Origin: Carya illinoinensis
Lineage: Eukaryota > Streptophyta > Magnoliopsida > Fagales > Juglandaceae
Length of the DNA: 64,000 nucleotides
Assembly (NCBI RefSeq): GCF_018687715.1
Contig: NC_056761.1
Span: 12,751,001 to 12,815,000, forward strand
Reading direction: 5' to 3'
Below are positions 1 through 13,420 of this stretch, piece after piece. The stretch's first letter is position 1. The number at the start of each line of letters is the position of its first letter. The position numbers and the translations under genes were made by a program. Under the pieces are notes generated by a model, which saw only the letters and a list, made by a program, of their open reading frames with translations, was not told where the DNA came from and searched no databases.

Positions 1-1243
1 TGTTCTTGGAGGTTAAGAATTCCTAAAAAATTCTTTACAAGATTTACCAATAGAATCTTGTTCAGTGTCATCATGTGAATTGGTGTTTTCTTGCAATTAG
101 TTGTGTGGGTTCTTGCTTATTCTTACAGTTTTGGAAGTGAGAGCTTACATAAATCAATAAGGGGTGAACGCGTTTATATATATATATATGGGGGAGCAGG
201 GAATTCATTGGATTCTCTTAGTAAGAAACCAATGTGTTGCCAATTGGTCTATATAAGTCCTTGGCCGCGAATGCGTGTTTTGATATTGAGAAAGTTTTTC
301 ATTCTTGCCTTCTGGCTCTTGATTTATTGCTTATATAACGATTGAAATTTGCGAATGTATTAGAATAAATTGGTAAACGGCGCCGTTTCAAATGCATTGG
401 GTCTTTATAATCAATTATCAGCTATTAACAAAACAGATCCCAACTAATCTAAAACCAAAACAGAATTGTTCTGCTTCCATGTTTTTCACTTCGGATCGGT
501 TAAATCGGGTTGGACTTTTAGATTGATGATTGATGTAAGAGCACTGGCATTGGTCTCGGTAGAATGAAGAAAACTTCAAAATTTGAATGATTTGGAGGTT
601 AAAATACTGGCATTGGATTCATCAAACGGTTCTGTTTGGTCACTGAGAATTTTTAGATGAGAATTTTGAATTTTAAGATTAAATATTAAAATATTATATT
701 TTAATATTATTATTGTATTGAGATTTGAAAAAGTTAAGAAAAAGTTAAATTATTTATTATATTTTATACGAAGATTTGAGAAAGTTGTAATGATGAGATG
801 AGAATTTTATGTTTGAGATAAAAATTCCTTAAGGCCAAGCAGTATAAGTCAAGCTTTGAGTTACAGTAAATTTAGTTTTATCTTCATCTTTAAAGATTCA
901 TTGTTTACCGTCTATCCCATTATTTTATTACAAAATCACTTTTTTCAACTGCTCTTTCCTTTTTCGCTCGTGATTCTGTTTCTCTCTTTCTCACCCTTTC
1001 TCTTTGTCTGTCTTTCTTCTCTCCCAGATGTTTCTTTCGCCCCTGAATCTGAAAAAAAGTTTCATTTCTCTCTTTCGATTTTTCCTCTCCATTTTCTCTC
1101 TTCCTTTTATTTCTTCCTTTTTATTTATTTATTCCTTCTTTTTTGTCAGCCAAACTTCCCGTTAATTTCGCTTGTTTTCGTCTTGGGTTGTAACGCTTCT
1201 CTGTTTTGTTGGTTTTTCCCTCTAAGCTCTATCTTCCATTTTA
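1..1243. other. Upstream region of the first gene; MITE-like segment and pyrimidine-rich leader
   Basis: No protein-coding gene is recognisable here. There is a TATA-like stretch at about 248-257 and a TA repeat at about 175-189. From about 640 to 840 the sequence is AT-rich, with a 'gagatttgaaaaagtt' core resembling the core of the better-defined MITE at 18,442-18,825, so a decayed relative of that family is likely. From about 900 to 1230 the plus strand is strongly pyrimidine-rich, as plant 5' leaders often are, and it runs straight into the ATG at 1244. The long open frame across 856-1341 follows from this skewed composition. Confidence 0.35.
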
Positions 1244-4200
1244 ATGGAGGTCAAGCTGTTAGGTGTTGGTTCTCATGCTTCCATTCTTGCAAGACCCATT
1301 TGCCCCATGGTCCTCCAGACCAGGCAGAGTTTTTCTTTTAGGTTCCAAGGCTCGAGCTTGACGAAGAGAGGCATTCAATCAGTACAAGCCGTAGCAACTT
1401 CCGTTGGGTACCAAATTAGCAACTTTTTGTTTATTAGTGAAACCCAGTTTATTATTGAAACCCAGCTCCTGATTCTTTGGAATTCATTATTTCTGGGACC
1501 GGAAAAAATATTTATCTGTCGGTTTTTGCTTCTAATATCGTTTTTGTTACTTTTATTGAAATAGGCATCTATTATTTTTCTCTGCTGTTTCCTGGTTATC
1601 GAGAATTATTGTTATACTGTTCATGGAAATTGTTGTATATCTTGCCTTATGATCCGACTTGCGTGTGTTGTTTTTTCATGTTCACTGTATAATGTTTTCT
1701 ACCTGCATGCATAAATAACATCTAACCATCATTATGAATGATCAGATCTGCATCCGAATGAGATTCATAAATCTAAAAGAAGAAAAATTTATGTGAAAGT
1801 GTTGGTCTAAGACTAATGGCAGCACCACTTGGTAGAAGGGATTGCAAGGACATTGATATTTTTCTCCTTTGCAAAGTATCTTTCTCCGCTAATTATGTTG
1901 TCCCTTAGAAATTGTGAGTGAAACATCCCTATGTAGATTTTGAGCCAGGTTCTGTTCCTGAAATTATCATGTTCTGGTTTGAACAATATATTCGGTACAG
2001 GGACCACTCTGGTTGTCAATCCTTCATGGAAAAATCCTTCTGGTGAATGGCATGTGGGTTGTAAGTTGGTGTATGAGCTATTTACAAAAACCTTGACCTC
2101 TCGATTGAAGGTAAGAATTACCTGTTAAGATCCATCAAGTGGATTGAGTGAATTTCTCTTTTTTATCTCAAGCCTGACCATGAGTTGCACCCCCTTTCTT
2201 TTCCCCCATTGACAGAAAGAAAGAAAGAAAAAGTGGGATGAAAAGAACCAGGAAGAAATTGTTAAAGCTGTTAAGCATCTTGATGAATTCAACCAGGTTG
2301 TTGCAATTCCTTCATACTAATCTTTGTTAACTTAGATTTAAATAATAAGTATGCATGTATTATTCACTCAAATTTTGTTTTTTGAATCATACTTAGCATA
2401 TTGTGCTCGTGCGAAATCTGATTGATTGGTATAGCTTATTGTTGCATTTTTTTATGTTGAACCAGTAAGACTTCCCTTTCATCTTCCCAAGGACATGGGT
2501 TTTCCGCATCTTCGAATATTTGAACCTTTTTTCTTGTGGGGGTGCAGATTTTTTTCCTGTTGTTTAACTAAGATAAGTCTATGAAAATTAAACTATAGTT
2601 ATTTTAGTATTTTGAGACAGTTCGTTCTTTTGGCTGACAACATAGAATCATGTTTATTTTAAAATTAAAAATGCATCCATGGCCAGACTTATCTCTCAGA
2701 TTAACTATCAAAAAGACGTATCTCTCAGATCATTGAAGTTTGTATGAGCATATTTTCAAACTCTTCAGCTATCATGCTTCTAAATATGCTTTTGAGACTA
2801 GTGAATCTGGTGAGTTGATTGAATCAGATGAGGATTTTACTTCTGATCTGCTGTGTTCTATTCCTCCAGGAATTGAATGGAATAATAAATCATCTTATTG
2901 GGTGTTGAGGATGGTGGATGAAATTAAGGATTGTGTTGAACCCAAGGCTTCAAGTTTCATGTGATTATAAATCTACATATGGATTTTGATGATAACAAAT
3001 GAATTTAAAGAATAAAGGAGTTTCAAGCTCAAGTTGTTCACACAATGGAATCAAGCACATCAAAGAACCAAACATGAGCAAGAAGGAAACAAGTTCACAT
3101 TAAAGTTATAAAGTAATGTTGTAAATCTCTTAAAATTCGAAATTAGGATTAATGCTCAAAATTAATATTTTATCATAAAGCATTAAAATACATTTTCCAC
3201 ATGTGCATGAATATTTTTGAAAATTAAATTTGAAAATTTTGAAAGATGATTGATTGTCATCTTTTGCATGTGCATGCCTTGATTAAAGGGTTGAACTTTG
3301 AAAATATTAAAGATGATTGATTGTCATCTTTCACATGTGCATGTTTTATTTGAATATTTTCAAAAGTGATTGATGCTTTTTTAGACTTATACAAAAGGTA
3401 GATGATTTTGTTTGAAAAATTTGAAAAGTAAAGTGTGCTCATTTTGTCATATGCAAAAAGTAAAAGATTAGGTTTGAATTTTTTGAAAAGGAAAGTGTGC
3501 TCATTTTGTCATATGCCAAAAGTAAAAGATTAGGTTTGATTTTTTTGAAAAAGTGAATGATGTTGTCTTTGACAATTGAAAAATAAAAACCTTTTATTTG
3601 AATTTTTTGAAAAAGTGAATGATGTTGTCTTTGACATGTGAATCTTTTTAAATTTGAATATGAAGTCTCATATGCCTATAAATAGATCATTTGAGAGCTT
3701 CACATTCACAACACCAAAAGCATACAACATTCATTCAAAGCTTTCATTCTCTCTTCTCTAAGCATTGAGCATTAATCATTGTTCATTTTGAGAGATATAG
3801 TTTGCGCTGTATTATTCTTATTTCACTCATTGAGGAGTGTTTTTCTGATAACCTACCCACTATCAGCTTTTGTATCAGAAAAAGGGTGTGTATAACCCTT
3901 GTGCATGTAGAAAGTATTCTACACGGGAAATAGTTGAATCACCACGTGTAAGGTGATTGCAAGTGTAGAGGGTGTTCTACACGGATCTTTTGTAGCGGTG
4001 TTGTTCAAAGGTGTAATAGGTTTCTATCTCCACCTGAAGGAGGTTGAATAGTGAATTTGGGAATCCTCAAGGGGTAGCTTGAGGTGAGGACGTAGGCAGT
4101 GGGGCCGAACCTCGTTAACATACTGAGTTTGCTTCTCTCTTACCCTTACTCTTTATATTTATTGTTATTTCATATTTTGTTTATATTTTATATTATATAT

Positions 4201-4370
4201 TTGATTTATAATTGTTATTTTTTTAATACAACTCAATTCACCCCCCTCTTGTGTTAGTCATCTGGGCAACAGATTGTGTGGGAATCTCTTGCGATGGATT
4301 TGAGGAACAATTTAGAGCTCTCCTTATTGCTATTGAGGCTGGATGCTGCTTCAAAGCTGTAGAGTTGGAA
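1244..4370 (+). pseudogene. Uncharacterised multi-exon plant gene, disrupted by a solo LTR
   Basis: A gene-like series of exons lies on the plus strand; I do not recognise the product. Exon 1 starts at ATG 1244 and encodes a basic, Ser/Arg-rich N-terminus ending near AVATSVG, which could be a transit peptide. Exon 2 (2001-2110) lies between a 'ggtacag' acceptor and a 'gtaaga' donor and encodes a peptide containing NPSGEWHVGCKLVYELF. Exon 3 (2216-2296) is 27 codons, rich in Lys/Glu, ending HLDEFNQ. A further exon from about 2749 contains SGELIESDEDF and SIPPGIEWNNKSSYW. This last frame is cut at 2933 by the solo LTR and continues in frame at 4272 once the element and one target-duplication copy are discounted, to at least about 4370. 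The 3' end of the gene was not found. The exon-3/4 acceptor is weak, so the exon model is provisional. With the LTR in an exon, the allele is probably non-functional. Confidence 0.45.
2934..4271 (+). mobile_element. Solo LTR of a Copia-type retrotransposon (1338 bp)
   Basis: The element begins TGTTG and ends CAACA, and is flanked on both sides by the 5-bp direct repeat GATTG (2929-2933 and 4272-4276), the expected target duplication. It has no internal coding region, so it is a single LTR left by LTR-LTR recombination. It contains a TATA-like 'cctataaatag' at about 3675 in plus orientation. Its 3' part, with a 'gaggacgtaggcagtgggg' segment and a terminal 'cacccccctcttgtg' segment, is characteristic of large Copia LTRs of the SIRE/Maximus kind as I remember them; the lineage is not proven. 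Short internal tandem repeats built on 'gaaagtgtgctcattttg' and 'gtgaatgatgttgtctttg' occur at 3430-3650. Confidence 0.8.
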
Positions 4371-6526
4371 TGTTATGTTTGTGTGGTAGTATGGTTGATG
4401 TGTTCTATTGTGGTTTATTTAACTTCAAATGTGCTACTATGTGTTCTATTGTGGTTTATGTAGTTAGTTTCAAACATAATATTTTATCTTGGATGAACAA
4501 ATTGTATATGTGTTTGTTATTCCTTAAATTATTATATATTTGATTGTTAGGTAGAAGAAGGGTTGACAAAATGTGTTTGTAGGTAATTAGGTTGAGGAAA
4601 AAAATTAGTTGGAAATCAATAATTTAAATATCAAATTAAATTATTAATGTACATATAGTAGGTTTAATTGCAAAATATGGAAAAAAAAATATTATTAAAA
4701 AAATAATATTATATTATTATTTTGATGAATCTAATGGCTAATCCAATGTGGGATTATGGATAGGAAGATTTTAGAATTATGGAAAACTTGTACTTTTTAT
4801 TAAATTTTAAAAATGACTTTGATGAAACTAATGTGAATGCTCTTAATGTATTGACCTTTGGATTGATTTTATATACTTGGCTATCATCTTAACAAAAATC
4901 GGTGCAAACTGGTAGAGGTGAGCTGAGCCACCCATTCTCTAGAGTCATTCTTGATGGTCTAGTTACGTTCGGGGTGTCCATCGTGCTGTGGGTCCCGTTA
5001 CCCGTGTTTTGTGGTAAAGCGTCCTTAATTTTCCCTTCATAACCGTCGCGGGTTTGTCTCTCCTTTTGTTTTTTTGTTTTTGCCTTTATTCTATTTGAGA
5101 ATTCTTTGTCCATTATTCTCTAAAAGATGATCGACCTTAAGAGAACTTTAAGAAAATTGATTTTTCAATAATACTTAAATACATTATCCATGGTATAAAT
5201 AATTAACTCAAAAAGAAAATAATTCCCCATCAAATGTGTGACTTAAAATAAATTATTTGAAGACTCTCATTTCCTTTCATAGCTTATCAAAGTGGAATTA
5301 GTACAATAAAAACTTAAGAGAAAATTACTAGAATGGGATTGAAAAATTTTTGAATTGGTCTTTGGTATTAAAAAAAAGTTTTACCACAGTTCTCATTAAT
5401 ATCCATATATTAAAATGAGTAGTACTACATGTAATTACAATTTTACTTAAAATTTTATGTACAAGACTCATTTCATTAATTTCATAAATTTCAACATATC
5501 AATAGGTGACACGTGTAGAATTAAGATTTTTGAACAGTTAGCATTTTCATATTAGAACTGTCAGTCCTATCGAAATTGTACTTATCACGTCATGATCAAG
5601 ATAATCACAAACAAATAAGTGCGAATATACACAAAAAAAAAAAGTTCTATAATTATTTTTTGTTTAGTGATTGCAAGAGTATTTAACAATGTATACAAAT
5701 CGAAATCCAACATTTTTCTAACATTTTGCTAAAATTATTGGTTAAGAGCCATTGGTAATTCTCTATACATAACATATCTTCGCACTATGATCAAGTTATT
5801 AGCACGAAGTTATACTATATACTATATTCTTATTTCACTTTTATCTTATCATTACGTAAGTGGAGTGTTTTTATTAATCTTTAGAATCTTTTCTTAGAAA
5901 GCAAGAAGATGATCTAAGGTTTATACAAATTACAAGTCAGCAAAATAGAAAAATGAGTAGGATGAGAGTATATAGCATTTTCCTGCATCCTTGATCACTT
6001 CAATTTAAAAGTTTAGTCGCATCCTTGAGGCGTTGTTGCACAGATTTTGCTTCAAAGTTGAAACTTCTCAACATCAGGAAAAACAACTTTCAGATCACTG
6101 TGAGAATAAGCAGGTAGAGAGCTATATTAATTAAAGAAAATCTCCCCAAGTATCTGTGTCCAAAGACTATGGACTTGGTCGATTTTAGGCTACTTGGGGC
6201 ATGGCGATTACACATCAGAATTTATGTTAATAATGTTCACCAGAGGTGAGCTAACCCAGAACATCATAGATACTGGGATCAAGATTCAAGAAACCAAGTT
6301 TCCATGGATAAAGTAACAACTCGAAATCATGATTTTTCATGGTTCTGATCTTGAGAATCTGGACAATTAGTAGTTTATATGGAAAGATGTCACCAACTTT
6401 TATGATCATAGGTACTACTAGAACACAAAACTCAGATCAAGCTCTCCATTGATTTTTTCAAACAAACAAATAATTGCATCGCCAACATCAGTCTAAGAGG
6501 AAAATTTGACATTTCTTTTACAAAGC
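4371..6526. other. AT-rich intergenic stretch, no gene seen
   Basis: No conserved coding potential is visible on either strand. At 4,680-4,850 an A/T-rich segment ends in 'gtgaatgctctta', resembling the edge of a small plant MITE, but no clear inverted-repeat partner was found. The part from about 6,400 to 6,526 should contain the 3' UTR of the minus-strand Lhcb1 gene. I see no canonical AATAAA there on the minus strand, which is common for plant polyadenylation regions. Confidence 0.5.
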
Positions 6527-7460
<934 letters not shown>

Positions 7461-8170
7461 ATCTCTTTGTGATACATGGCACTCTCTAATCCACCAGTCT
7501 TTGGTTTCAATTTTGCAATTTCCAACCAATGCAGGTGCAACAAGTGTATCCTTCAGAATACACTCACCAGATATTTGAATATTATTTGAACTCACAGATA
7601 AAATAATAGAAACTTAACATCTCTGCATACTTGTAAGTTAGTGCAACGGATGTATCATTCATGATGTCCAAACTCAAAGACGAAACTTCATGAATTATGA
7701 ATGTAGGAGATTTTTCTTTAGAGATATGATGGTCATGTGGGTTGGAATGGACCACAAAAGAGAAATATCTTATGGCTGCAGTATTGTGGGACATGATGGA
7801 CAGTTATGATGTGGGTTAGAATTAACCACAAAGCAGAGCCATGCATATATCTGGTGGCTGCACTCTTTTGGCATCACATCCACATACATTCCTAAAATAT
7901 CTTTCAAACTGTTGTATTCATTGGATTATTACAGACACATCGTTTATAGAATTACTAGTTAAGAATAAATCGTGTGTAATCAAGCGAGGCATATTTTCGT
8001 ACTGAAACAACCTTTTTCTATAGAGAATATTAGATTACACACGAAAAATGTGTCTAATGAAGTAAATAATAAAAAATTCAGTATTTTTATGATCAATTAT
8101 GGATTAATGGTTACACTTTCCCTTTGATAGTAATGAATTCTCTGTTGTTTGCTAGTTACAATTAAGTTGA
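7461..8170. repeat. Lhcb1 upstream region, duplicated at 49,200-49,790
   Basis: No gene is visible. The sequence up to about 8030 matches 49,200-49,790 closely with small indels, for example 'gtgtatccttcagaatacac' here against '...cagattacac' there. It is the distal part of the duplicated Lhcb1 segment. Past about 8030 it passes into sequence shared with the tandem-unit family (compare 10,290, 13,490 and 21,230). Confidence 0.7.
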
Positions 8171-8179
8171 GTAGTCAAT

Positions 8180-9160
8180 ACCAGAAATCAGGAAAATCTG
8201 AGACCGTCCATCCAAGTTATATCTACCAATGACATTACACAGGTACCTTTCTCGATGACGCTTCAGATACACAATAATTGTAAGAAAATGCATCATTCGT
8301 TAAATACCTATACCTACAAACATCTGACGAAGATAAATCGTAATAAAACTTCACGTACCTACTAGTTTTTCCATTAGCATATATTCTATTAGTTTTCTTC
8401 AAAGACCTGCAGAAAAGGTACAAAGAATGGTGAAAGATATTCTATTAATCTCAAAAGTTTTTTTTTTTTTATCAAAACAGAGCAATTTTCCCCGTGATCC
8501 AATGACAAAATTATAATTTGGTAGGGAGCCTCTTGAGAATTTTCACTGATAATTGAGTTGTTGAGAATGCTAGGTCAGTCAGTCGAGCATAATGCATCTC
8601 AAAGAAGTACCTTCTCAGATAAAAAGCACACCCAAGTACACATGATGTATAGAATCACTTACCTATATATGGAAACATCATGAAAAGTTAGCCAACTAGA
8701 GTCTATAGAAGATGTCCCAAGGAATACAGTACTGAAAAATAAAGCTTTGATCTCCTCCAATGTCTTCAGTTTTCAATTTCTGATGTTCCTTTCCCACCCA
8801 AATACAGCATATGCAGCCAGTGTTTAACTTATTGCCTACTTTGATCTTTTCAACTCAACTCTAAGTGTTCAGTTTAATTACTGAAATAAAATACATCTTC
8901 ATCTGCCTATAATAACACTCAGAGCAGACCTGGTTTGTCTTTTATATTGTCATATGCTTATTATCATTAAGGAATTGGCACTTTGAATTACTGACTTGCT
9001 CCTTATGCTGCAGATTCACTGCAGATGGAACAGGTTCAATGCATATATAATGTTCTGGTCACAACCAGCCTAATATGTATAAAATTGCTGTTCAATGTCT
9101 TGCATAATATCCGTAAATGCTTTTTATTAAATACCTCAATTTAGATCAATTTTCAACTTT
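8180..9160 (-). repeat. Block E of the tandem-unit family, copy 1
   Basis: This block recurs at about 20,880-21,165 (partial), 38,000-39,480, 50,195-51,130 and 62,500-63,900. Read on the minus strand it contains an exon-like stretch at about 8,360-8,410 ('ttctgcag' acceptor, then a short open segment encoding KKTNRIYANGKTSR, then a 'gtacgtga' donor), kept in the other copies. That hints at a spliced minus-strand transcript, but no protein family is recognisable and the frames are not conserved beyond about 60 codons. Confidence 0.55.
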
Positions 9161-9199
9161 TTAGCATGTTTTTAACACACTTTTATTAAATTTATCAAA

Positions 9200-9500
9200 T
9201 ATATCATTTTTTAAAAAATTTTAAATTGTTACAATTATTACACAACTCATCACCCATAACATTATCATTAATAGTTACATATATTTCATTACAAACCAGA
9301 AAAGCTATGTGATCATATATATGCAGTACCACAATCCACATAGATGGACGGGTTGTAATCTTTAATGGTTGTGTGACAACCACCATCGAGGGGCGGCCAA
9401 GTGCTTTCGATGTAGGGTTTCTGATCAGCCATGATCGATGCCAACTGATTTCATAACCACCATCCATCACCCATCATGATATAAAGAGTTTAAGAACACT
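9200..9500 (-). repeat. Block B of the tandem-unit family, copy 1
   Basis: This is the left (transcript 3') part of a tandem unit, with relatives at 14,583-15,080, 22,040-22,990, 39,500-39,800 and 51,167-51,480. On the minus strand a pyrimidine-rich tract ending TTTATTTTGCAG, just before TGTTCTTAAAC (exon start near 9498), looks like a splice acceptor and is kept in the other copies as GCAG or GTAG. An open frame covers 9204-9470, but it is not preserved in the diverged copies at 14.6 and 22.1 kb, so the exon looks non-coding. Confidence 0.5.
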
Positions 9501-9828
9501 GCAAAATAAATTCAAACTGATCTATCTCTTGCATTCTCTGTATTGTATTGTTTTGGCAATTGATTGCTGGGAATTGACATGCTCATGAACTAGATTTGCT
9601 AAAGCCAGTCAAAAGAAGAGTGATAGATGATGCAAGTACACATATGGTCGGTTTGATATGCCTACATTATAGATTCGTTACAATAAAAGAGGCAAGTACA
9701 ACGAATTTATGTACTATAACAAATCCCCATGTTATCAGTTGCCAACTTATTTTCTGCTTTTGTTATCTTGTGAAAGTATAACCATGAAAGGACTTAGTTT
9801 TCTAAGAAAAAGAATGAATGGATAAATA

Positions 9829-9960
9829 TGCATAGCTTCAGAAGCTAGACTTCTTTAAACTTAGAAATAGATATACCAAAACTTTTTATGTATATCTATT
9901 ATTAAATTCTTAAGTTTAAGGACAGACGTAAGTAACACTTCTGCGACCACAATAGCCCTA
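9829..9960 (-). ncRNA. Imperfect foldback H1 of the hairpin family (candidate)
   Basis: The left arm (from 'catagcttcagaagct') and the right arm (ending 'ctgcgaccacaatagccc') are inverted copies joined by an AT-rich loop with 'ccaaaactttttatg'. The left arm lacks the outermost part present in H2-H6, so this copy is shortened. It lies in the same order relative to block B as the other family members. Expression is unknown; the ncRNA label is a hypothesis. Confidence 0.35.
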
Positions 9961-11108
9961 TATATATATATATATATATTCACTTTTTCTACCATAAAAA
10001 CTCCACGTTTAACCATTAATCTGTCTTAGAAACCATAAAACCTTCATAAATAATGTGTCTAATGATAACTAAAGAATAAATAAGTAAAGAATATAAAATT
10101 CAGTATTTTTCCGATCATTATGGAATAGTTACACTTTCCCTTTGAGTTTAATGAATTCTTTATGCATCACCTATTTTTTCTCTGTTGTTTACTGGATGCA
10201 GTAATTAACTATCAAGTTAAGTAAGTCAATACCAGAAATCAGGAAAATATGACACCGTCCATCCAAGTGCTAAGAAACAATCTTTTTCTATAGAGAATAG
10301 ATTACACGATCAATTTACATAGCATTAGTAGATAATAATAACACATTTTTCAATTCAAATCAGAAAATATGAGTAAAATAAAAGGGTTAATTCACTGTTG
10401 ATGGTGGCATAATATATATGCATTCTTTGTACTGTATTTTTTCTATTGCTGGAATTGACAGGCTCAACTTGATTTACTACAGCTTGTCAAAAGACAAACA
10501 AAAAAGTAATGTATAGAGTCATAGACTAAGCCAGATTTCAGCTATATTTTGTAATCAAACAAATTATGATTTAGTATTTTAAGCTAAAATGCTATTTAAA
10601 TCTAAGTCACCATATTTTATGTAACTTCTTCTTTTCTAATCTTTTTAATGGTTTATAAGTAGATGTATCTATTTATGTAATGAGTCCTAAGAAGATTGTA
10701 ATTTACTCACTTATTTTCTTTATTCATTGATTTTCTGAAAACTTATATTAGTAATTTAAGAACTCAACATAGGGTCAAAATAAGATTTAACAACTCCCAA
10801 CTTGATTTTAATATTCAACAAAGAATAACATTTTATTTTATTAGAAGGGATTTTTAAGACTTTTTTAAAGAGTAAACAAACCACATATAGTCAGTTTGAT
10901 ATACCTTCATTATAAATATAAATTCTTAACAATAGAAGAGGCAAGTACAATGACTTTATATACTATAACAAATCCTGATATTATAAATTTCTTACTTCCT
11001 TTTCATTTTATTTTGATATGGTGGGATAGTATAATTATGAAAAGACTTAGGTTTTTAAGAAAACAAATGAATGGATAAACATGGAGTTTTGTCGGTGTGA
11101 ATGGATAA
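9961..11108. repeat. Duplicated spacer within unit a
   Basis: It starts with a short TA run (9961-9980). 10,010-10,710 matches 40,280-40,710 and 49,780-50,170; 10,880-11,040 is a diverged repeat of 9,640-9,800 containing 'gaggcaagtacaatga'. Unit a therefore holds an internal duplication of the hairpin and its left flank. No gene is seen. Confidence 0.5.
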
Positions 11109-11281
11109 ACATATGCTGGGCTATAGTTGCAGCGGAAGCTATTATTGGCATTTTTAAACTTAGAAATAGATATACCAAAACTTTTTATATAATGAAAAGT
11201 TTGCAAAATATATATCTATTAAATGCTTAGGTTTAAAAACAGATGTAATAGCTTCCGCGACCACGATAGCCCTGCATACAT
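11109..11281 (-). ncRNA. Imperfect foldback H2, best-paired family member (candidate)
   Basis: The arms share GCGGAAGCTATTA and TTTTTAAAC exactly in inverted orientation, and GGGCTAT near the base, giving a stem of roughly 55 bp around an AT-rich loop of about 60 nt. A minus-strand TATA promoter and first exon lie about 570 bp upstream in the direction of transcription (11,714-11,856). Compact stem, position and orientation are compatible with a young MIRNA-like gene or an intronic foldback. A dead MITE is the main alternative. Confidence 0.4.
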
Positions 11282-11713
11282 TTACTTTCTTCCACTGTAA
11301 AATCTTCAGTCTAACCATTTATTTTGTCTTAGAAACCTTTTGATTTTTTCACATGATTTTCTAAACAACATATAGAAAATATGTAATCAACCGTCTGTCA
11401 AAAAAACAGAGTAAAAGTCTTGCATCAACGATTTATCTGTTTTTTGCTGGATGTACTAAAGTATCAAGTTGACACCAATATTTCAAGATCAATAATTCAT
11501 AGCTCAAGATGATCAAGAAAGAATGTAAAGTTACAAAGTCTGTTCGGGAAGGAGAAAAAAAATGCACTAAACTCAGCTTTAAAGTACTGCTCTTTTCTAT
11601 AAACCATGCATTTTTATTTTTATTTTTTTCATTTTCTTTCTCAAAGTTTTCAAGCGAAAAAGAAAAAATGAAATCAGAGAAAACTCTTCCTCAGAATACA
11701 GAAGTACTCATAC

Positions 11714-11856
11714 CTGATATATAGCGGTCAGAGAAGATTGATCAAGAAATGAGAGAACAAAGAAAATGGCTGTGTAGTATTGTTGGATTAAAAGGAAGAG
11801 AAAGAGAGAGGTAAAGCAGGAGCTGTGTAGGGTTATGGTTTATGAACTTATTTATA
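11714..11856 (-). promoter_or_regulatory. Unit a: TATA box, non-coding first exon and splice donor
   Basis: On the minus strand TATAAATA (11,849-11,856) is followed by a pyrimidine-rich leader without an ATG-initiated frame of note, ending CAG|GTATGAGT with the exon's last base near 11,714. This is a strong plant donor. Sequence upstream of the TATA box, including a 'cagagaatcaaat' motif, is shared with 14,070-14,340, 17,590-17,900, 25,490-25,800 and 59,920-60,070. The same architecture recurs five times in the window. Confidence 0.55.
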
Positions 11857-12240
11857 GACCCAGCCAGGACAGACTTTTGCTCAGAATGAAATTTCAAACT
11901 TGTTGGCATTTTTTCTGTTTCTGGTCGAACTATTTTCCATCCGTTTCTGCCATGAATGCCGGTCAAAGCTCTCACATACTTCGGCAGTGGCGTGCATGGA
12001 ATGAACCGCTCGGATGCATTCTGGGAGACCTAAGACTGATATTTGGTCGTCCGATGGATTCCGTAATGGGAAAATGGGTTGATTCACGGCATGCATTTGT
12101 TTTCTGGGATCGTATGATTTGATTCTCTGAAATACTTGATTCTCTGCAGATACTCTGCGTGGCAGAGATGTTCATGCTTGTTACATGACACTGATCTCAT
12201 TCGGATTTTTTTTATTTATTTTTATTTTTATTTTTTGTAA

Positions 12241-13080
12241 GGGGAATTGGGTCTGTTTATTGTTTGCCTGATACAACTCTAACCCCAAACATCATAGCCA
12301 GAAGCTGTTATAATCACATCATGATCTGCATTGCTGCATTTTTTACAGCATTGCATTTATCTGACCTTCAACCATGTATACCAAAATCTTTGCATAAGGT
12401 CGATCCACTAAGAACAGGAATTTGCTTTTAAGTTTCACCAAACATCAAGCTCGTGATTTTGAGGATTTGGGTTTTATCTTTACATGAATACTAAGACATC
12501 AAAGCTTTAACTTCAAAGGTTTTTAGTTTTCAAAGAAGACGGATCTCGTAGTTTTATGAAAAGCCTTCTCTTATAACGGAAGAATATCTGGAAACTAATT
12601 AGGAGCAAAAATCTAAAACGCACGTCCGATCTATGCATCTCTATATCTGGAAAGTAAACATAAAAATCAATTATAACGTATATTTGGCAAACTTGCTTTG
12701 TCTAATTGTCTTCATGTCTAGCCTCATTTATTGTTCATGCATGTAACTTCTTTAAGCTATACGTGCAAATCATGGAAAATTTGACATATAAACAGGATCC
12801 TCTCGCCACCTTGTTTGGCCAACCAATGAGCCACTTGATTGACCTCGATCCTTGTACGCATGGTTAATAGATAAGCTAGGAGAAAGATTGTGCCATGCAA
12901 AGTACTCGAGATCACCACTTACAAGCAGCAATGCTTACAATATTGAGTCATTTTCAACAGCCTCCAAATTCCTTAAGATATTACTCCTCTATTTCATGTA
13001 TTTGGTGTAACAATATATTCTTTTGGTTGTTCATTCTTTTTTGGTTATATAGCTATTTACAAGCAGAAAAACAAAAGTAG
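12241..13080. other. Diverged exon-like block, then unassigned sequence
   Basis: 12,260-12,330 is a diverged copy of the exon-like block best seen at 18,099-18,326; on the minus strand it shares 'ggggttagagttgtatcagg'. From about 12,500 to 13,080 I see no gene, no repeat boundary and no match to the rest of the window. Confidence 0.4.
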
Positions 13081-13295
13081 GACAGATACATAAGCCCACT
13101 GCATGCTCCGATAGCCAAGTGCTTTCGATGTAGGGTTTGGATGATCACCATAACAAATCCCCATGTTATCAGTTTCTTACTTATTTTCTTCTTCTTGTTT
13201 TATATTGTGAAAAGTATAATTATAAAAGGACTTAGTTTTCAAAGAAAAAGAACGAACAGATAAATATGCAGTTTTGTTAGTAGAATTGGAGAAAT

Positions 13296-13420
13296 ATACA
13301 TTGGGCAATAGTAGCTTCATAAGCTATTGTTGGCTTCTTTAAACTTAGAAATAGATTTATCAAACTTTAAGTTTAAAGACAAACGCAATAGCTTCTGCGA
13401 CCACAATTACCCAACATAAA
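13296..13420 (-). ncRNA. Imperfect foldback H3 (candidate)
   Basis: Inverted arms run from 'acattgggcaatagtagc' to 'gcgaccacaattacccaac', with a short loop around 'gatttatcaaac'. AAGCTATTG and TCTTTAAACTTA are exact between arms. By eye, 6 of 8 arm-to-arm transitions are G.U-compatible on the minus strand. The promoter of unit b (13,954-14,066) is about 530 bp upstream on the minus strand. Confidence 0.4.

Noticed and set aside
856..1341. 161-codon frame rich in Phe/Ser/Leu
   Set aside because: It comes from a pyrimidine-rich leader and overlaps the better-supported exon at 1244 in another frame.
4889..5113. 74-codon minus-strand frame, Lys/Arg-rich
   Set aside because: No family resemblance, no paralogue in the window, no promoter or splice context.
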